Origin: an uncultured Saccharospirillaceae bacterium
GTDB taxonomy: Bacteria > Pseudomonadota > Gammaproteobacteria > Pseudomonadales > Oceanobacteraceae
Reading direction: 5' to 3'
NCBI GenBank assembly: GCA_947503895.1
Contig: CANNFT010000008.1
Span: 124,001-188,000 of the forward strand
DNA length: 64,000 bases
Within the stretch, counting starts at the first letter, position 1; each line of letters opens with the position of its first letter. The position numbers and the translations under genes are program-made. Of the stretch, positions 36,306 through 46,473 are shown piece after piece. The notes beneath the pieces are model-generated. The model was not told the DNA's origin, did not search any database, and saw only the letters and a program-made list of their open reading frames with translations.

Positions 36306-37970
36306 TTATTGAGTTTTTATCTCACCTTTAGGGTTGAATTTAGAGACGTCAATGTTTTTCAACTTGCTTAAATAATGTTTAAGCGCATCTGCGTCAACAT
36401 AGCCACTATCAAAGTAGCTCTTATGACCCGTAATGTCAGGATAGCTATTACCACCTGCCGCGTTGTAAGATGGAACCGTAAAGCGGTAAATCTTTTTCTT
36501 ATTTAAAGGTTTGCCACCAATACGCACATTTTTGACCGTACCATTTGTGACGGTCATGGATACGTTGGCAAACTGAGCATAACCACCTGATCCAGCTTTT
36601 ATGTTGGCAACGACACTCAGGTATTCAAGCACTTCGGCTCCTGTCATTTCTACCACACCCACCGTATTCGCAAATGGTTGTACGGTTAAAACATCACGAT
36701 AAGTGATGGGGCCTTTTTCAATGGAAGCGCGCACGCCACCCGAGTTCATAACACTAAAATCAGCATTGACGCGATCCATATGTGCAGCAGCAATGAGTCG
36801 TCCTAAATTCGTTTGTTGGCTACGTACGATTTTCCGTTCACCAATTAAATCTCCATTCGTATTGGCAATGACAACATCCAGGGCTGCTTGACCTTTTTTC
36901 TGGAATGGCTCTAGGGCTGCAAGCACCGATGGGTCTTGTTTAATTTCATCTTGTATATAGATACGCTTTGTTTTACCCAGCAATGTTGCTTTTTGCTTCA
37001 GGTTTACAGGAATTAATGTGTAATTGATCAATTCAAGCTCACCATCGGACACTTCAAAATCTGCGCGACCAACGTATTTTCCCCATTCATGAGCTTGCAT
37101 AATGTATATGCCGTTTTGCTGGTCGGGTTTGCACTCTGTGCTGGGCTTGTAATCTTGGTCTAGGACATTTTCTGCTGTCATACATACAGGCTTTTGAGAA
37201 TGCCCACCCACTATCATGTCCAAACTACCGGCTTTTAGTGATCGTGCGAGTGTGACGTCCCCTGGTGCATTTGAGCCGTAAGCCCCATTTTGATAATGCC
37301 CCATATGCGTAACGGCAATGGTGATATCGGGTTTAATGCTGGCTTTTAGTTCATTAATGGCAATTTGAACTTCCTTTTTGGGGTCACGAAATTCGATGCC
37401 TTTTATAAACTCAGGATTACCAATATTCGCGGTATCTTCTGTAGTTAACCCAATAACAGCAATTTTTAATCCGCTTCTTTCAAAAACAGTATAAGGTTTA
37501 AAAAGTCTTTTGCCGTTCTTGTATATATTCGCAGCTAAGAAGGGGAAGTTAGCCAATTCTTTTTGCCACATGAGTACGTCTAGCGGGTTATCGAACTCAT
37601 GGTTCCCCACTGCCATTGCGTCGTAACCCAACATATTCATGCCAATGAAGTCAGGCTCAGCATTCTGCATGTCGGATTCTGGCGTACCGGTGTTGATATC
37701 TCCCCCCGATAAAAGCAATACACTGCTGCCGTCTGCTTCTACTTCTGCCTTAATCTGTTTGATCAGGGTTGCACGAGCGGCCATACCCTGTTCACCATGT
37801 TTATTTTGCCAAAAATGGCCATGGTGGTCATTCGTATGAAGAATGGTGACTTTCTTAGTGTCTGAAAATAAACCAGCTTGTGCAGAAATGGACAGCGCAC
37901 TAAGAGCAGTGACGAATGCGACTCTGGTAATGTTTAAGAGCGACTTTGGCTTATGTTTGCTATTTTGCAT
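36306..37970 (-). CDS. UshA-type periplasmic 5'-nucleotidase/UDP-sugar hydrolase
   Basis: Start at the ATG at 37970, preceded by AGGGG; an in-frame ATG 21 bases earlier lacks a binding site. The product is about 554 residues with a signal peptide (ALSALSISAQA). Metallophosphatase domain: ILHTNDHHGHF, LLSGGDINTG, AVGNHEFDNP, AVTHMGHY and VGGHSQ, all the dinuclear metal ligands. The C-terminal 5'-nucleotidase domain has MNSGGVRASIEKGPITYRDV, and GGNSYPDI near the end. Hydrolyses extracellular nucleotides to nucleosides and phosphate. Fits the nucleases nearby as the next step of DNA scavenging. Monocistronic. Confidence 0.92.
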   Translation of the reverse strand: MQNSKHKPKSLLNITRVAFVTALSALSISAQAGLFSDTKKVTILHTNDHHGHFWQNKHGEQGMAARATLIKQIKAEVEADGSSVLLLSGGDINTGTPESDMQNAEPDFIGMNMLGYDAMAVGNHEFDNPLDVLMWQKELANFPFLAANIYKNGKRLFKPYTVFERSGLKIAVIGLTTEDTANIGNPEFIKGIEFRDPKKEVQIAINELKASIKPDITIAVTHMGHYQNGAYGSNAPGDVTLARSLKAGSLDMIVGGHSQKPVCMTAENVLDQDYKPSTECKPDQQNGIYIMQAHEWGKYVGRADFEVSDGELELINYTLIPVNLKQKATLLGKTKRIYIQDEIKQDPSVLAALEPFQKKGQAALDVVIANTNGDLIGERKIVRSQQTNLGRLIAAAHMDRVNADFSVMNSGGVRASIEKGPITYRDVLTVQPFANTVGVVEMTGAEVLEYLSVVANIKAGSGGYAQFANVSMTVTNGTVKNVRIGGKPLNKKKIYRFTVPSYNAAGGNSYPDITGHKSYFDSGYVDADALKHYLSKLKNIDVSKFNPKGEIKTQ

Positions 37971-37991
37971 ACAGCCCCTATATTTGGTCAT

Positions 37992-38906
37992 TGATTGAAA
38001 TATTAGCCATTTTTGTAAATGTTACTAAGCCATTCGCTCATTTCGCGCAGAGGCTCGGTACTTAATTCATCGGCATGAAAAGTGTTTTGATCCATCTGTT
38101 TTATCATGTAACAAGTGAATATCTTTTGTTAAAACAGGCCTTCTTAAGGTTATTCAATCATCCAATAATGGACGATCCACCACTCCACGTAATCGAGTCG
38201 TTCGTTTGGCGCCTGTTATCTTGCCGAACCCGCAATAATAGCATAATTTACCGACGATCGAATATCCTTTGCTGAGGTTCTCTGCTATGAGTCATGGCTT
38301 ATCAAGGGATGCACCAAAACAAGTCACAACCTGACGAAAATGCATACGCGGGCTAGGGATAAGTGGTTAGAAGTCATGCCTAAGTACAGGTGTACTGAAG
38401 TTGTTCATCATGCATATTACCTGTGTTAAAACGACATAGGTGTTATATTTCGACGATACTCTTTTCATTGAATGCCTATAAAGGCTAAGGCACACACTTC
38501 CGACTCATTTTTTAAACCGCAAGCCTATATTTTTTATGTTAAAACCCGTATTAGTTTTGTTTACGAACGTTTCCTCAAATGCAATTAGGGTTTCAGTTTT
38601 GGTGAGTAAATGAGTATCCTCACTGTGGGGCGAAGATATATCGAAAATTAATGCTTTAGTAAACTCAATGATTAAGGTATTTAATTTGTGCCCATACTAA
38701 ACGGATGGCGCTTTGTAGTTTCTATTAATCTATTACTTTAATTGGAGAATGGTTTAACTCAAGTGGCTTCTTGAATTATTCTGACACTACAGCTGAAGTG
38801 GTTTTAGCGTATAGACTTGGGTGATCTTTTTAAACTATCTATACTGGTCGAAAGTCATGAGGAAATATGTGACTAGATCTCTAAAATTTATAGGACAGCA
38901 GTGAAT
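37992..38906. other. Gene-free 0.9 kb
   Basis: AT-rich, frames short and unsupported. Contains the promoter regions of the minus-strand 5'-nucleotidase and the plus-strand Imm11-like gene. No RNA gene, hairpin of note or mobile-element end was recognised. Confidence 0.4.
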
Positions 38907-39473
38907 ATGAATATATGGAAAGTACTATACACTGATGATGTAAAATCATTAATATTACAAGATCCCCGACTTTCAGAGTTAATTAAAGATGGTTCGACAG
39001 AATGTGATGACGCTGTGATAGTTACGGATTGCGAATATAATGAGAATAAGCCTTTTGGCGATTTTATGCTTTTATTGCTCGAAGCATTGTTAATGAGTGA
39101 CTCACTAAAGCAAAAATTTGATGAAAGATACAAAGGGGACTGGAGAAGTTGCAATTACATATCGGGTGAAAAATACCATTTGTACTACCCTCCAATTGTT
39201 AAGGGTGTAGTCGATGAAAAGTTGTCCAAATTTACATTTGTTGCAGATATATTAGTCGGAACAGAGCAGCTTAATAATTGCACACCTGCGCAGTTTGAAG
39301 AAGCAAGAAAAATGATGTTTACTTGTGATTACTTGGTAATTAAAAGAAATTCATTGCCGCCGTTATTTTTCTTGGAACAAAAATTCCCTATTCACCTGCT
39401 TTGCACTGATGATTTTCGTCAATTGGCATTAGGTTGTACAGGAATTGAATTTAGCCGCATTGGATCGACTTGA
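38907..39473 (+). CDS. Hypothetical protein, possibly Imm11-type immunity protein
   Basis: A 188-residue soluble protein when begun at the ATG at 38907 (AGGAC 10 bases upstream; GTG at 38901 is the alternative). The opening MNIWKVLYTDD and the closing HLLCTDDFRQLALGCTGIEFSRI resemble the ends of Imm11/DUF1629-type immunity proteins, which start with a similar strand and close on a sensor-domain-plus-GIEF-like segment. No polymorphic toxin or secretion gene is adjacent, and it sits between long gene-free AT-rich stretches, as acquired orphan immunity genes often do. The assignment is a pattern resemblance only. Confidence 0.5.
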   Translation: MNIWKVLYTDDVKSLILQDPRLSELIKDGSTECDDAVIVTDCEYNENKPFGDFMLLLLEALLMSDSLKQKFDERYKGDWRSCNYISGEKYHLYYPPIVKGVVDEKLSKFTFVADILVGTEQLNNCTPAQFEEARKMMFTCDYLVIKRNSLPPLFFLEQKFPIHLLCTDDFRQLALGCTGIEFSRIGST

Positions 39474-39703
39474 TTATTCTGAAATATAAATGCACTTTTG
39501 ATGCTCTCACATATTTAAGCTGATGTCAGTACGGAGAAGTAGCGTCGGTTTTAATAACTGGAGATTCGAATTCGAGGCATTGAGGCATATCAGAAATATA
39601 AAAAAGGTCACTGCTCTCTACATGTCAAATGTAATCAAGAACAAATATTGATTGAGACATTAGGAGAGCAATATTCATTATTTAAATTCTAACTCTTTTA
39701 ACA

Positions 39704-40879
39704 TCACACAAACTGCCCCGCACAATACCCGCTGGCCCATGCCCATTGAAAGTTAAAGCCGCCTAAATGGCCTGTCACATCCAGCACTTCACCAATAAAA
39801 TACAATCCTTTTACTTTTTTGGCTTCAAATGATTTAGATGAAATCTCATTTGTATCTACGCCTCCTAGGGTGACTTCTGCTTTTTTGTAGCCTTCAGTAC
39901 CACTTGGGATAAAACGCCATTTCTGAAATAAATTAGCAATACGTTCTAATTCTGCATGCTTAAATGATTGCAGCGGTTGTTGGCTGACCTCTTCATTAAT
40001 AAACGCACTGACGACACGTTGTGGAAAATGCTGATTTAAAATGGTTTGCAGTTGTTTTTTTGGTGCACTTTGTTGTGCGGCTTTTAATACATCAAATAGG
40101 TCTATTTCAGGTAGCAGGCAGACTTCCACAGTATTCCCAGGCTTCCAATAAGAGGATATTTGCAAAACCGCAGGCCCGCTAAGACCCTTGTGTGTAAAAA
40201 GAATATTTTCTCTAAAGGACTGGTGATTGCATTCAATGGTCGCGTCAACACTGACACCGCTTAATTCAACAAACTGTGTTTTGTCTTTCCCGTCAAATGT
40301 AAAGGGGACGAGTCCGGGTGAGGTAGCTGTGACCGCTAATTCAAACTGTTTCGCTAATTTATGGCCAAAATCTGTCGCGCCCATAGTTGGGAATGACATG
40401 GCACCGGTGGCGATGACCAAACTTTGTGCATGTTTTTCGCCCTCGGATGTTTGTAGCGTAAAGCCGTGTTCTTCTTTTAGTACTTTATTGACGCTGCACT
40501 CTAATTGAATATTCACACCTAATGCTTCGCATTCATTTAGCAGTAGATTGAGAATGGCTTTACTGCCTTGATCGCTGAACAACTGGCCGAGTTTTTTTTC
40601 GTGCCAAGGTAATTGAGCTTTGTCCACTTTGGCGATGAAGTCCCATTGTGTGTAGCGTTTCAGAGCCGACTTGCAAAAATGGGGATTTTCACTGAGGTAA
40701 TTGGCGGGCTCTGTAAACATATTGGTGAAATTACAGCGTCCGCCGCCACTGATGAGAATCTTTTTGCCCGCTTTATTTGCATGGTCGATGACTTGCACGT
40801 TCCGCCCACGTTCTGCTGCCGAAATGGCACACATTAAGCCGGCAGCTCCAGCTCCAATGATAATGACGTCTGTATTCAT
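39704..40879 (-). CDS. YhiN/HI0933-family flavoprotein
   Basis: A 391-residue FAD protein of the HI0933/YhiN family. FAD loop IIGAGAAGLMCAISAAERG at 6-24, KKILISGGGRCNFTN at 44-58, VIATGAMSFPTMGATDFGH and the C-terminal FAD element LYFIGEVLDVTGHLGGFNFQWAWASG. Full length for the family. Proposed NAD(P)/FAD-dependent oxidoreductase with no established substrate. Monocistronic. Confidence 0.93.
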   Translation of the reverse strand: MNTDVIIIGAGAAGLMCAISAAERGRNVQVIDHANKAGKKILISGGGRCNFTNMFTEPANYLSENPHFCKSALKRYTQWDFIAKVDKAQLPWHEKKLGQLFSDQGSKAILNLLLNECEALGVNIQLECSVNKVLKEEHGFTLQTSEGEKHAQSLVIATGAMSFPTMGATDFGHKLAKQFELAVTATSPGLVPFTFDGKDKTQFVELSGVSVDATIECNHQSFRENILFTHKGLSGPAVLQISSYWKPGNTVEVCLLPEIDLFDVLKAAQQSAPKKQLQTILNQHFPQRVVSAFINEEVSQQPLQSFKHAELERIANLFQKWRFIPSGTEGYKKAEVTLGGVDTNEISSKSFEAKKVKGLYFIGEVLDVTGHLGGFNFQWAWASGYCAGQFV

Positions 40880-41244
40880 GAATTGAACCTTGTGGTACTG
40901 CTTTTCGTCGATAAAGCATATGAGGCAGGTAACTTTAGAGCCAAAGGTAAGGTGTTTAATGCTCTTTGGTGTGAGTGAGCACTAACAAAATTTACCTGTG
41001 TGACAAAATGAAATCCAGATGGCATCGCACTGTTTATCGAATTCTGCAGGAAAAGGCGCATATTAACACAGCTGAGAGCGGATTCTATTACCTGACCCAA
41101 TGGTTAAGAAATACTTACAAATCGACATATAAGTACTACAGTACAGCCTTCAGGTAACGATTAAAATCGCCTGTTCTAACGATAAATTATTTTGAATGAC
41201 CTTTAGAGCGGCAACGCTAAGAAGGAATGGGGGAGTTTTCCGAT
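40880..41244. other. Intergenic stretch, nothing firm seen
   Basis: Upstream region of the minus-strand flavoprotein and of the plus-strand zinc-finger protein. The frames at 40876-41100 and 40975-41157 have no start site or protein-like pattern. Confidence 0.4.
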
Positions 41245-41487
41245 ATGCGGTGCCATTATTGCCTTAACAGAGTGGTGGGCAAGCCTAACATTGTCATTTT
41301 AAAAGGTATTGGCCCAGCGCATTATCAATGCTACGAAAATAATCGAGTGCATAGCCGTGTATTTGGTGATCTCGATTTACAAACGCTGAATGACGATGCG
41401 CTCAATGAGTTGAAAGAAATGGTGTTATCAGAATGTAATAGTCGAAAACTCATGACCGAAGAGGAGGCTGTTGAGCTTTTTTCCTAG
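41245..41487 (+). CDS. Small zinc-finger-like hypothetical protein
   Basis: An 80-residue protein begun at the ATG at 41245, preceded by GGGGAG at 9 bases; an ATG 18 bases earlier is in frame. MRCHYC gives a CxxC, and AHYQC about 22 residues later gives HxxC, so a small zinc site is likely. The rest is helical and acidic (DLQTLNDDALNELKEMV). Resembles short conserved proteins of marine Gammaproteobacteria with no assigned function. Confidence 0.6.
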   Translation: MRCHYCLNRVVGKPNIVILKGIGPAHYQCYENNRVHSRVFGDLDLQTLNDDALNELKEMVLSECNSRKLMTEEEAVELFS

Positions 41488-41708
41488 GTGTGCAGCAGAG
41501 TGAATCCCGCCAACGTCCGTAAATGTACTCCCTTTGTATCGATTCTAATGAACGCCTCATGCTATTGAATATGTTTTCAACACCAGTCCGTAAAGAAAAT
41601 AGAAACATAGCTCGATTACACCTCGGGCTTTGATACAGCACTATTGTCTGACAAAACGATCTATTGAAATCTGCTATTTTTGATAAGAGCTCAATTATTT
41701 TAAGATTT

Positions 41709-41741
41709 ATTGATCAATCTGGCTGACAACGGTTGATCAAT
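41709..41741. promoter_or_regulatory. Paired TTGATCAAT sites upstream of the RND operon
   Basis: Two copies of the palindromic core TTGATCAA (41710-41717 and 41733-41740), 23 bases apart, about 150-180 bases before the adaptor gene. Two identical palindromes about two helical turns apart suggest cooperative binding by a regulator such as a TetR or MarR type. None is encoded next to it. Confidence 0.4.
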
Positions 41742-41892
41742 CGCTCAGGATGCTCAATTAACGGGGCAGAGAGGCGTAATCCTTCCAATATGGAACAATC
41801 AGTTATCTTCTCATGGACGACTTCGCACTCTATAGTGCCCATTTCTTTTTACATTCTTCCCCTTTTCCGTAAAACGGTCTGGAGTTTGACAA

Positions 41893-42981
41893 ATGCGCAT
41901 CGTAATACCTTCATTATTGTTGGTCCTGTTATCAGGGTGCAGTAAACCTGAACCTGTTGAAAATGATGAGATGGTTGCTCGTCCGGTCAAATTAATGCGT
42001 ATTCAAGAATCAGGTGAAGGAGACTGGCGAACGTTTCCGGCTCAAGTTCAAGCCTCAGATAAAACCGATATGGCGTTTCGAGTGGGAGGGGAAATTGATC
42101 GCTTGCCGATTAAATCGGGACAGGTTGTTAAGAAAGGCCAGTTACTTGCGCAGTTAGACCCAACCGATTATCAACTTCAACTGGATGATCGCAAAGCACG
42201 GCTGGATCTTGCGACCGCGCAATTTAAACGTGTTGAAACCATGATTGAAAACGGCTTGGCATCAAGCTCGCAATTTGACCAATCCAAAGCTGAGCTGGAA
42301 ATTGCTCGTTCAGCTTATAATGCCGCGCAAAAAAATCTCACTTACACCAAGCTCTTTGCACCCTTTAATGGTGTGGTGTCTGAAATTTACGGCAAAGCGA
42401 ATCAAAGTGTGGCCCCGATGAAACCCGTTGTTCGCTTGCAAAGTGAAGAGGTGCTAGAGATTAGCTTACAAATGCCTGAAGACTTAGTCGCCCGAGTGCG
42501 AAAAGATGTCGCTACCGGTGGCTATCAGCCTCAGGTTATATTCAGTGCACTACCGGGCAAAACCTTTTATGTCACTTATAAAGAACACAATGCAGCAGCC
42601 GACCCACAAACGGGCTCTTACAGTGTTGTATTCGTACTCACGCGCCCAACAGAACTGAATATTTTACCCGGGATGACGGCGACGATGCGGATTGATATGA
42701 GCAAAGTATTACGAGATCAATCTGTTACCTATACCGTCCCAGCCAATGCCGTTTTTAGTGACAGTAAAAATGAAATAGACAGCGATACAAAAAGTCTTTG
42801 GGTGGTGAATGAAAGTATTATGCGTGCTGAAAAACGCGCTGTGAAAGTGGGACAACTCAAGCAGGATGGACTGGAAATCCTATCAGGCTTATCTGGCGGA
42901 GAGTTAGTGATCACCGCTGGTGTTCATCAAATTCAAGACGGCCAATTGGTTCGTGCTTGGGTGAATGAGCGAGGCCTATAA
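41893..42981 (+). CDS. RND efflux periplasmic adaptor (membrane-fusion lipoprotein)
   Basis: A 362-residue HlyD-type adaptor. Lipobox LLLVLLSGC (lipid Cys16); barrel-sandwich lipoyl halves VGGEIDRLPIKSGQVVKKGQLLAQLDPTDYQ at about 62-92 and TYTKLFAPFNGVVSEIYG; a coiled-coil hairpin between them (LDLATAQFKRVETMIENGLA). Bridges the inner-membrane pump and an outer-membrane channel. Its stop codon shares one base with the pump start (TAATG). No outer-membrane factor is encoded here, so a shared TolC-like channel is expected. Confidence 0.93.
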   Translation: MRIVIPSLLLVLLSGCSKPEPVENDEMVARPVKLMRIQESGEGDWRTFPAQVQASDKTDMAFRVGGEIDRLPIKSGQVVKKGQLLAQLDPTDYQLQLDDRKARLDLATAQFKRVETMIENGLASSSQFDQSKAELEIARSAYNAAQKNLTYTKLFAPFNGVVSEIYGKANQSVAPMKPVVRLQSEEVLEISLQMPEDLVARVRKDVATGGYQPQVIFSALPGKTFYVTYKEHNAAADPQTGSYSVVFVLTRPTELNILPGMTATMRIDMSKVLRDQSVTYTVPANAVFSDSKNEIDSDTKSLWVVNESIMRAEKRAVKVGQLKQDGLEILSGLSGGELVITAGVHQIQDGQLVRAWVNERGL

Positions 42982-45900
42982 TGTCAAAACAAGACAACCC
43001 AAACACATCATCGGGTGCTGCCGATTCAGCCAGCGGTCAGAATGCAGCGACGTACTTCATTCAACATAAAACCACCAGTTGGATGATGACGTTAATTCTC
43101 CTAGTCGGGGGCGTGACAGCTTACTTAGGTCTTGGGCAGCTTGAAGACCCCGAATTTACATTGAAGCAGGCACTCGTATTAACAAATTATCCCGGTGCGA
43201 GCGCATTGCAAGTGGAAGAAGAAGTCACCTATCCACTTGAAAATGCCATTCAACAATTACCGTATGTGGATAAAGTTGACAGTATTTCGAAAAGTGGTTT
43301 ATCGCAAATTACGGTGTCTATGCAATCCACGTATGACTCGAACGATTTACCTCAAATCTGGGATGAGCTACGCCGAAAGGTCAATGACTATCAACCTTAT
43401 CTCCCTCCTGGTGTAAGTACGCCACGTGTCATAGACGACTTTGGCGATGTCTTCGGCATTTTATTGTCCGTCACCGGTGATGGTTATAGCCTGCAAGAAG
43501 TAAACGACTATGTGGACTATCTTCGTCGTGAGCTGGTGTTGGTCGAAGGTGTGGGCAAAGTCAGTAAGGCTGGTGAGCCATCACTGCAAGTGTCAGTTGA
43601 AATCAGTCATGAAAAGCTAGCGAATCTTGGTATACCGGTTTCCCGTTTGTATCAGCTCTTACAAAGTCAAAACAGCGTAGTAGAGGCCGGTAAAGTGCGG
43701 GTGGGTAGCGAGTATATTCGCATTTACCCAACGGGGGAGTTTGCTTCGGTGGAAGAACTCGGCAATTTGCTGATTAGCGCACCCGGTGAAAAAGAACTGA
43801 TTTATTTGAAAGACGTTGCCGTAGTTTCCAAAAAGGAGCAGGAAATACCGTCCCAACTTGTGAGCTATATGGGTGAGCCTTCGGTACATGTGGGTATTTC
43901 ATTTTCATCCGGCGTAAACGTTGTGGAAGTGGGTGAAGCCGTGAATGCCAGAATGGCTGAATTGAAACGCCATCAACCCGTAGGCATGAACATAGATTAT
44001 CTCTACAACCAACCTGCGGAAGTGGATCGCTCCGTTGCGGATTTTATTTTTAATTTATTAGCAGCCGTTGCCATTGTGTTTGTGGTGTTACTGCTCTTTA
44101 TGGGTTTAAAAAGCGGTGCAATTATTGGCATGGTGTTATTTCTAACCATTCTTGGCACATTAATTTTCATGCTGTTATTTGAAATTAACTTGCATCGAAT
44201 CTCGTTAGGCGCACTCATTATTGCGCTGGGAATGTTGGTGGACAATGCGATTGTCGTGACCGAAGGCATATTGGTCGGAATGAAGAAAGGCCAAAGCCGA
44301 TTAGAAGCGGGTTATCAGGTGGTGAGTCAAACCCAATGGCCATTATTGGGCGCAACCATTATTGCCATTGCGGCGTTTGCGCCCATTGGGTTATCGCCGG
44401 ATGCTACCGGGGAATTTGCAGGCAGTCTTTTTTACGTCTTATTAATATCGCTGTTTTTAAGCTGGGTGACGGCCATCACCATTACACCTTTTTTCTGTGA
44501 TTTATTGCTAGGAAAAGAAGCAGAAAACGCCTCAGATGAAGATCCCTATAAAGGTCTTTTATTCGATAGCTATAAAGCATTGCTGGATGCCGCCATGCGC
44601 AATCGAGTTGTTTCTATGGTTTTAATGGTGGCTTTATTAGCAGCGAGTGTTGTGGGCTTTGGGTTTGTTCGTCAGAGTTTCTTCCCTCCATCGACGACGC
44701 CGATGTTTTTAATGGACTATTGGTTACCAGAAGGAACGGATATTCGCGCCACCAGTGAGCAAATTCTAGAAATAGAAAACTTTGTGAGCCAAGACGATCG
44801 AGTTGAGTATGTAGCCTCTACCGTAGGGCAAGGTGAATTGCGCTTTATGCTCACGTATGCCGTAGAGCGTCGATATGACGCCTATGGGCAATTGATGATT
44901 CGTGTGCACGAGCGCGAGCAAATTTCTCAATTAATTGCAGATCTTAGAGATCATATAGGCGGTCGTTATCCAGATGCACAAGTGAAGTTTAAACGTCTCG
45001 AAATCGGCCCATCGACACCTGCAAAAATTGAAGCGCGCTTTACAGGCCCTGATCCTGAAGTTTTGAGAACGTTGATTGCTGAGGCGGAAAAAATCTTCTT
45101 GGAAGAAAAAGGTACCACCAATATTCGGAATAATTGGCGCGAGCGTGTAAAAGTGCTACGGCCAAATTTTGATGAAGCGCGTGCTAGACGCTTAGGCATT
45201 AGTCGGCAAGATTTGGATGATGTGCTACAGATGAGTTTCAGTGGTAAAACCATTGGTCTTTATCGTGAAAGCACAGATGTCATGCCCATTGTCATTTCTC
45301 CACCCAAAGCATCTCGAATGGATGTTGATAGCATCATGGAGATTCAAATTTTTAGTCCGGTTTTCAACCGCTATGTGCCGATACAACAAGTCGTGAAGTC
45401 ATTTGATGTTGTGTGGGAAGACCCCTTAATAATGCGCTTGGATCGCAAGCGCACGATGACCTTAATGGCTGACCCAGATGTGTTATCGGATATGACTACA
45501 GCTTCATTATTTGCAAAATTGAAGCCTAAGCTGGAAGCAATGGAACTTCCTGCGGACTATGAATTAACATGGGGTGGAGAGTTTGAAGCACAAACCGATG
45601 CAGAAAAAAGTCTTTTTGGCTCATTGCCATTAGGTTACTTATTTATGTTCATCATCACCGTGCTGTTGTTTAATGAATTCAAAAGCGCGTTAGTGATTTG
45701 GGCTTGTGTGCCCCTTTCGATTATTGGCATCACAGCCGGTATGCTGATTACTCGAGCTGAATTTGGGTTTATGTCCCTGCTAGGTATGCTTAGTTTATCT
45801 GGGATGATCATTAAAAATGGCATCGTACTGCTGGATCAAATAAATGTCGAATTGAGAGAAGGTAAAGACGCTTACAAAGCCGTCGTTCATGCATCCGTTA

Positions 45901-46094
45901 GCCGCGTGCGTCCGGTTTGTATGGCAGCGGTCACCACGATATTAGGCATGTTGCCATTGTTGGCAGATGCCTTCTTCGCCAGTATGGCGGTGGTCATCAC
46001 GTTCGGCTTGGGTTTCGCGACCATTTTAACGCTGGTCATCGTACCGGTATTGTATTCAATGACACATAAAATTGAATATAAGAAACTCAATTAG
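42981..46094 (+). CDS. RND efflux pump permease (HAE1-like)
   Basis: A 1037-residue inner-membrane RND transporter with two periplasmic porter halves and 12 membrane helices. The membrane helix carrying the proton-relay residues reads ALIIALGMLVDNAIVVTEG, with VDN where AcrB has two aspartates, as in a widespread branch of uncharacterised RND pumps. LSLSGMIIKNGIVLLDQIN lies in the second half. Moves substrates out with the adaptor encoded upstream. Substrate not predictable; drug or lipid-like compounds are typical for the branch. A terminator follows after 32 bases. Confidence 0.93.
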   Translation: MSKQDNPNTSSGAADSASGQNAATYFIQHKTTSWMMTLILLVGGVTAYLGLGQLEDPEFTLKQALVLTNYPGASALQVEEEVTYPLENAIQQLPYVDKVDSISKSGLSQITVSMQSTYDSNDLPQIWDELRRKVNDYQPYLPPGVSTPRVIDDFGDVFGILLSVTGDGYSLQEVNDYVDYLRRELVLVEGVGKVSKAGEPSLQVSVEISHEKLANLGIPVSRLYQLLQSQNSVVEAGKVRVGSEYIRIYPTGEFASVEELGNLLISAPGEKELIYLKDVAVVSKKEQEIPSQLVSYMGEPSVHVGISFSSGVNVVEVGEAVNARMAELKRHQPVGMNIDYLYNQPAEVDRSVADFIFNLLAAVAIVFVVLLLFMGLKSGAIIGMVLFLTILGTLIFMLLFEINLHRISLGALIIALGMLVDNAIVVTEGILVGMKKGQSRLEAGYQVVSQTQWPLLGATIIAIAAFAPIGLSPDATGEFAGSLFYVLLISLFLSWVTAITITPFFCDLLLGKEAENASDEDPYKGLLFDSYKALLDAAMRNRVVSMVLMVALLAASVVGFGFVRQSFFPPSTTPMFLMDYWLPEGTDIRATSEQILEIENFVSQDDRVEYVASTVGQGELRFMLTYAVERRYDAYGQLMIRVHEREQISQLIADLRDHIGGRYPDAQVKFKRLEIGPSTPAKIEARFTGPDPEVLRTLIAEAEKIFLEEKGTTNIRNNWRERVKVLRPNFDEARARRLGISRQDLDDVLQMSFSGKTIGLYRESTDVMPIVISPPKASRMDVDSIMEIQIFSPVFNRYVPIQQVVKSFDVVWEDPLIMRLDRKRTMTLMADPDVLSDMTTASLFAKLKPKLEAMELPADYELTWGGEFEAQTDAEKSLFGSLPLGYLFMFIITVLLFNEFKSALVIWACVPLSIIGITAGMLITRAEFGFMSLLGMLSLSGMIIKNGIVLLDQINVELREGKDAYKAVVHASVSRVRPVCMAAVTTILGMLPLLADAFFASMAVVITFGLGFATILTLVIVPVLYSMTHKIEYKKLN

Positions 46095-46126
46095 CAACAC
46101 ACCATTGAGTGCGATGAGTACTAAAT

Positions 46127-46153
46127 AAAAAACGCGGCTTGCCGCGTTTTTTT
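46127..46153 (+). terminator. Rho-independent terminator of the RND operon
   Basis: CGCGG pairs with CCGCG around CTTG, flanked by As and followed by seven Ts, 32 bases past the pump stop. Confidence 0.85.
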
Positions 46154-46473
46154 ATTGGGGGCAACTTACCACGCGTGTAACAGTTTGTTTGGTATTTAGA
46201 GGGCTTATTTTTTATATCTGATACTTTAATATCTTGTTTATCTTGAGGGCGTTTTTATAAAGTCAATTTGACACTCTGCTCTGGCTTACTGATTCACTCC
46301 AACGTCTGCATACATGCAGTTGTGCAAGTTTGTTGTTGTGATCTTTTAATTAACCCGTTAGACCTCCAAAAACACGCCTTGAACTTGAAAAGACTACTCG
46401 GACAGAGTTTAAAGTAACGATATTAGAGAAGTCCTAAATATATCAATAATAAACAGAAAAACTGGGATTACTT

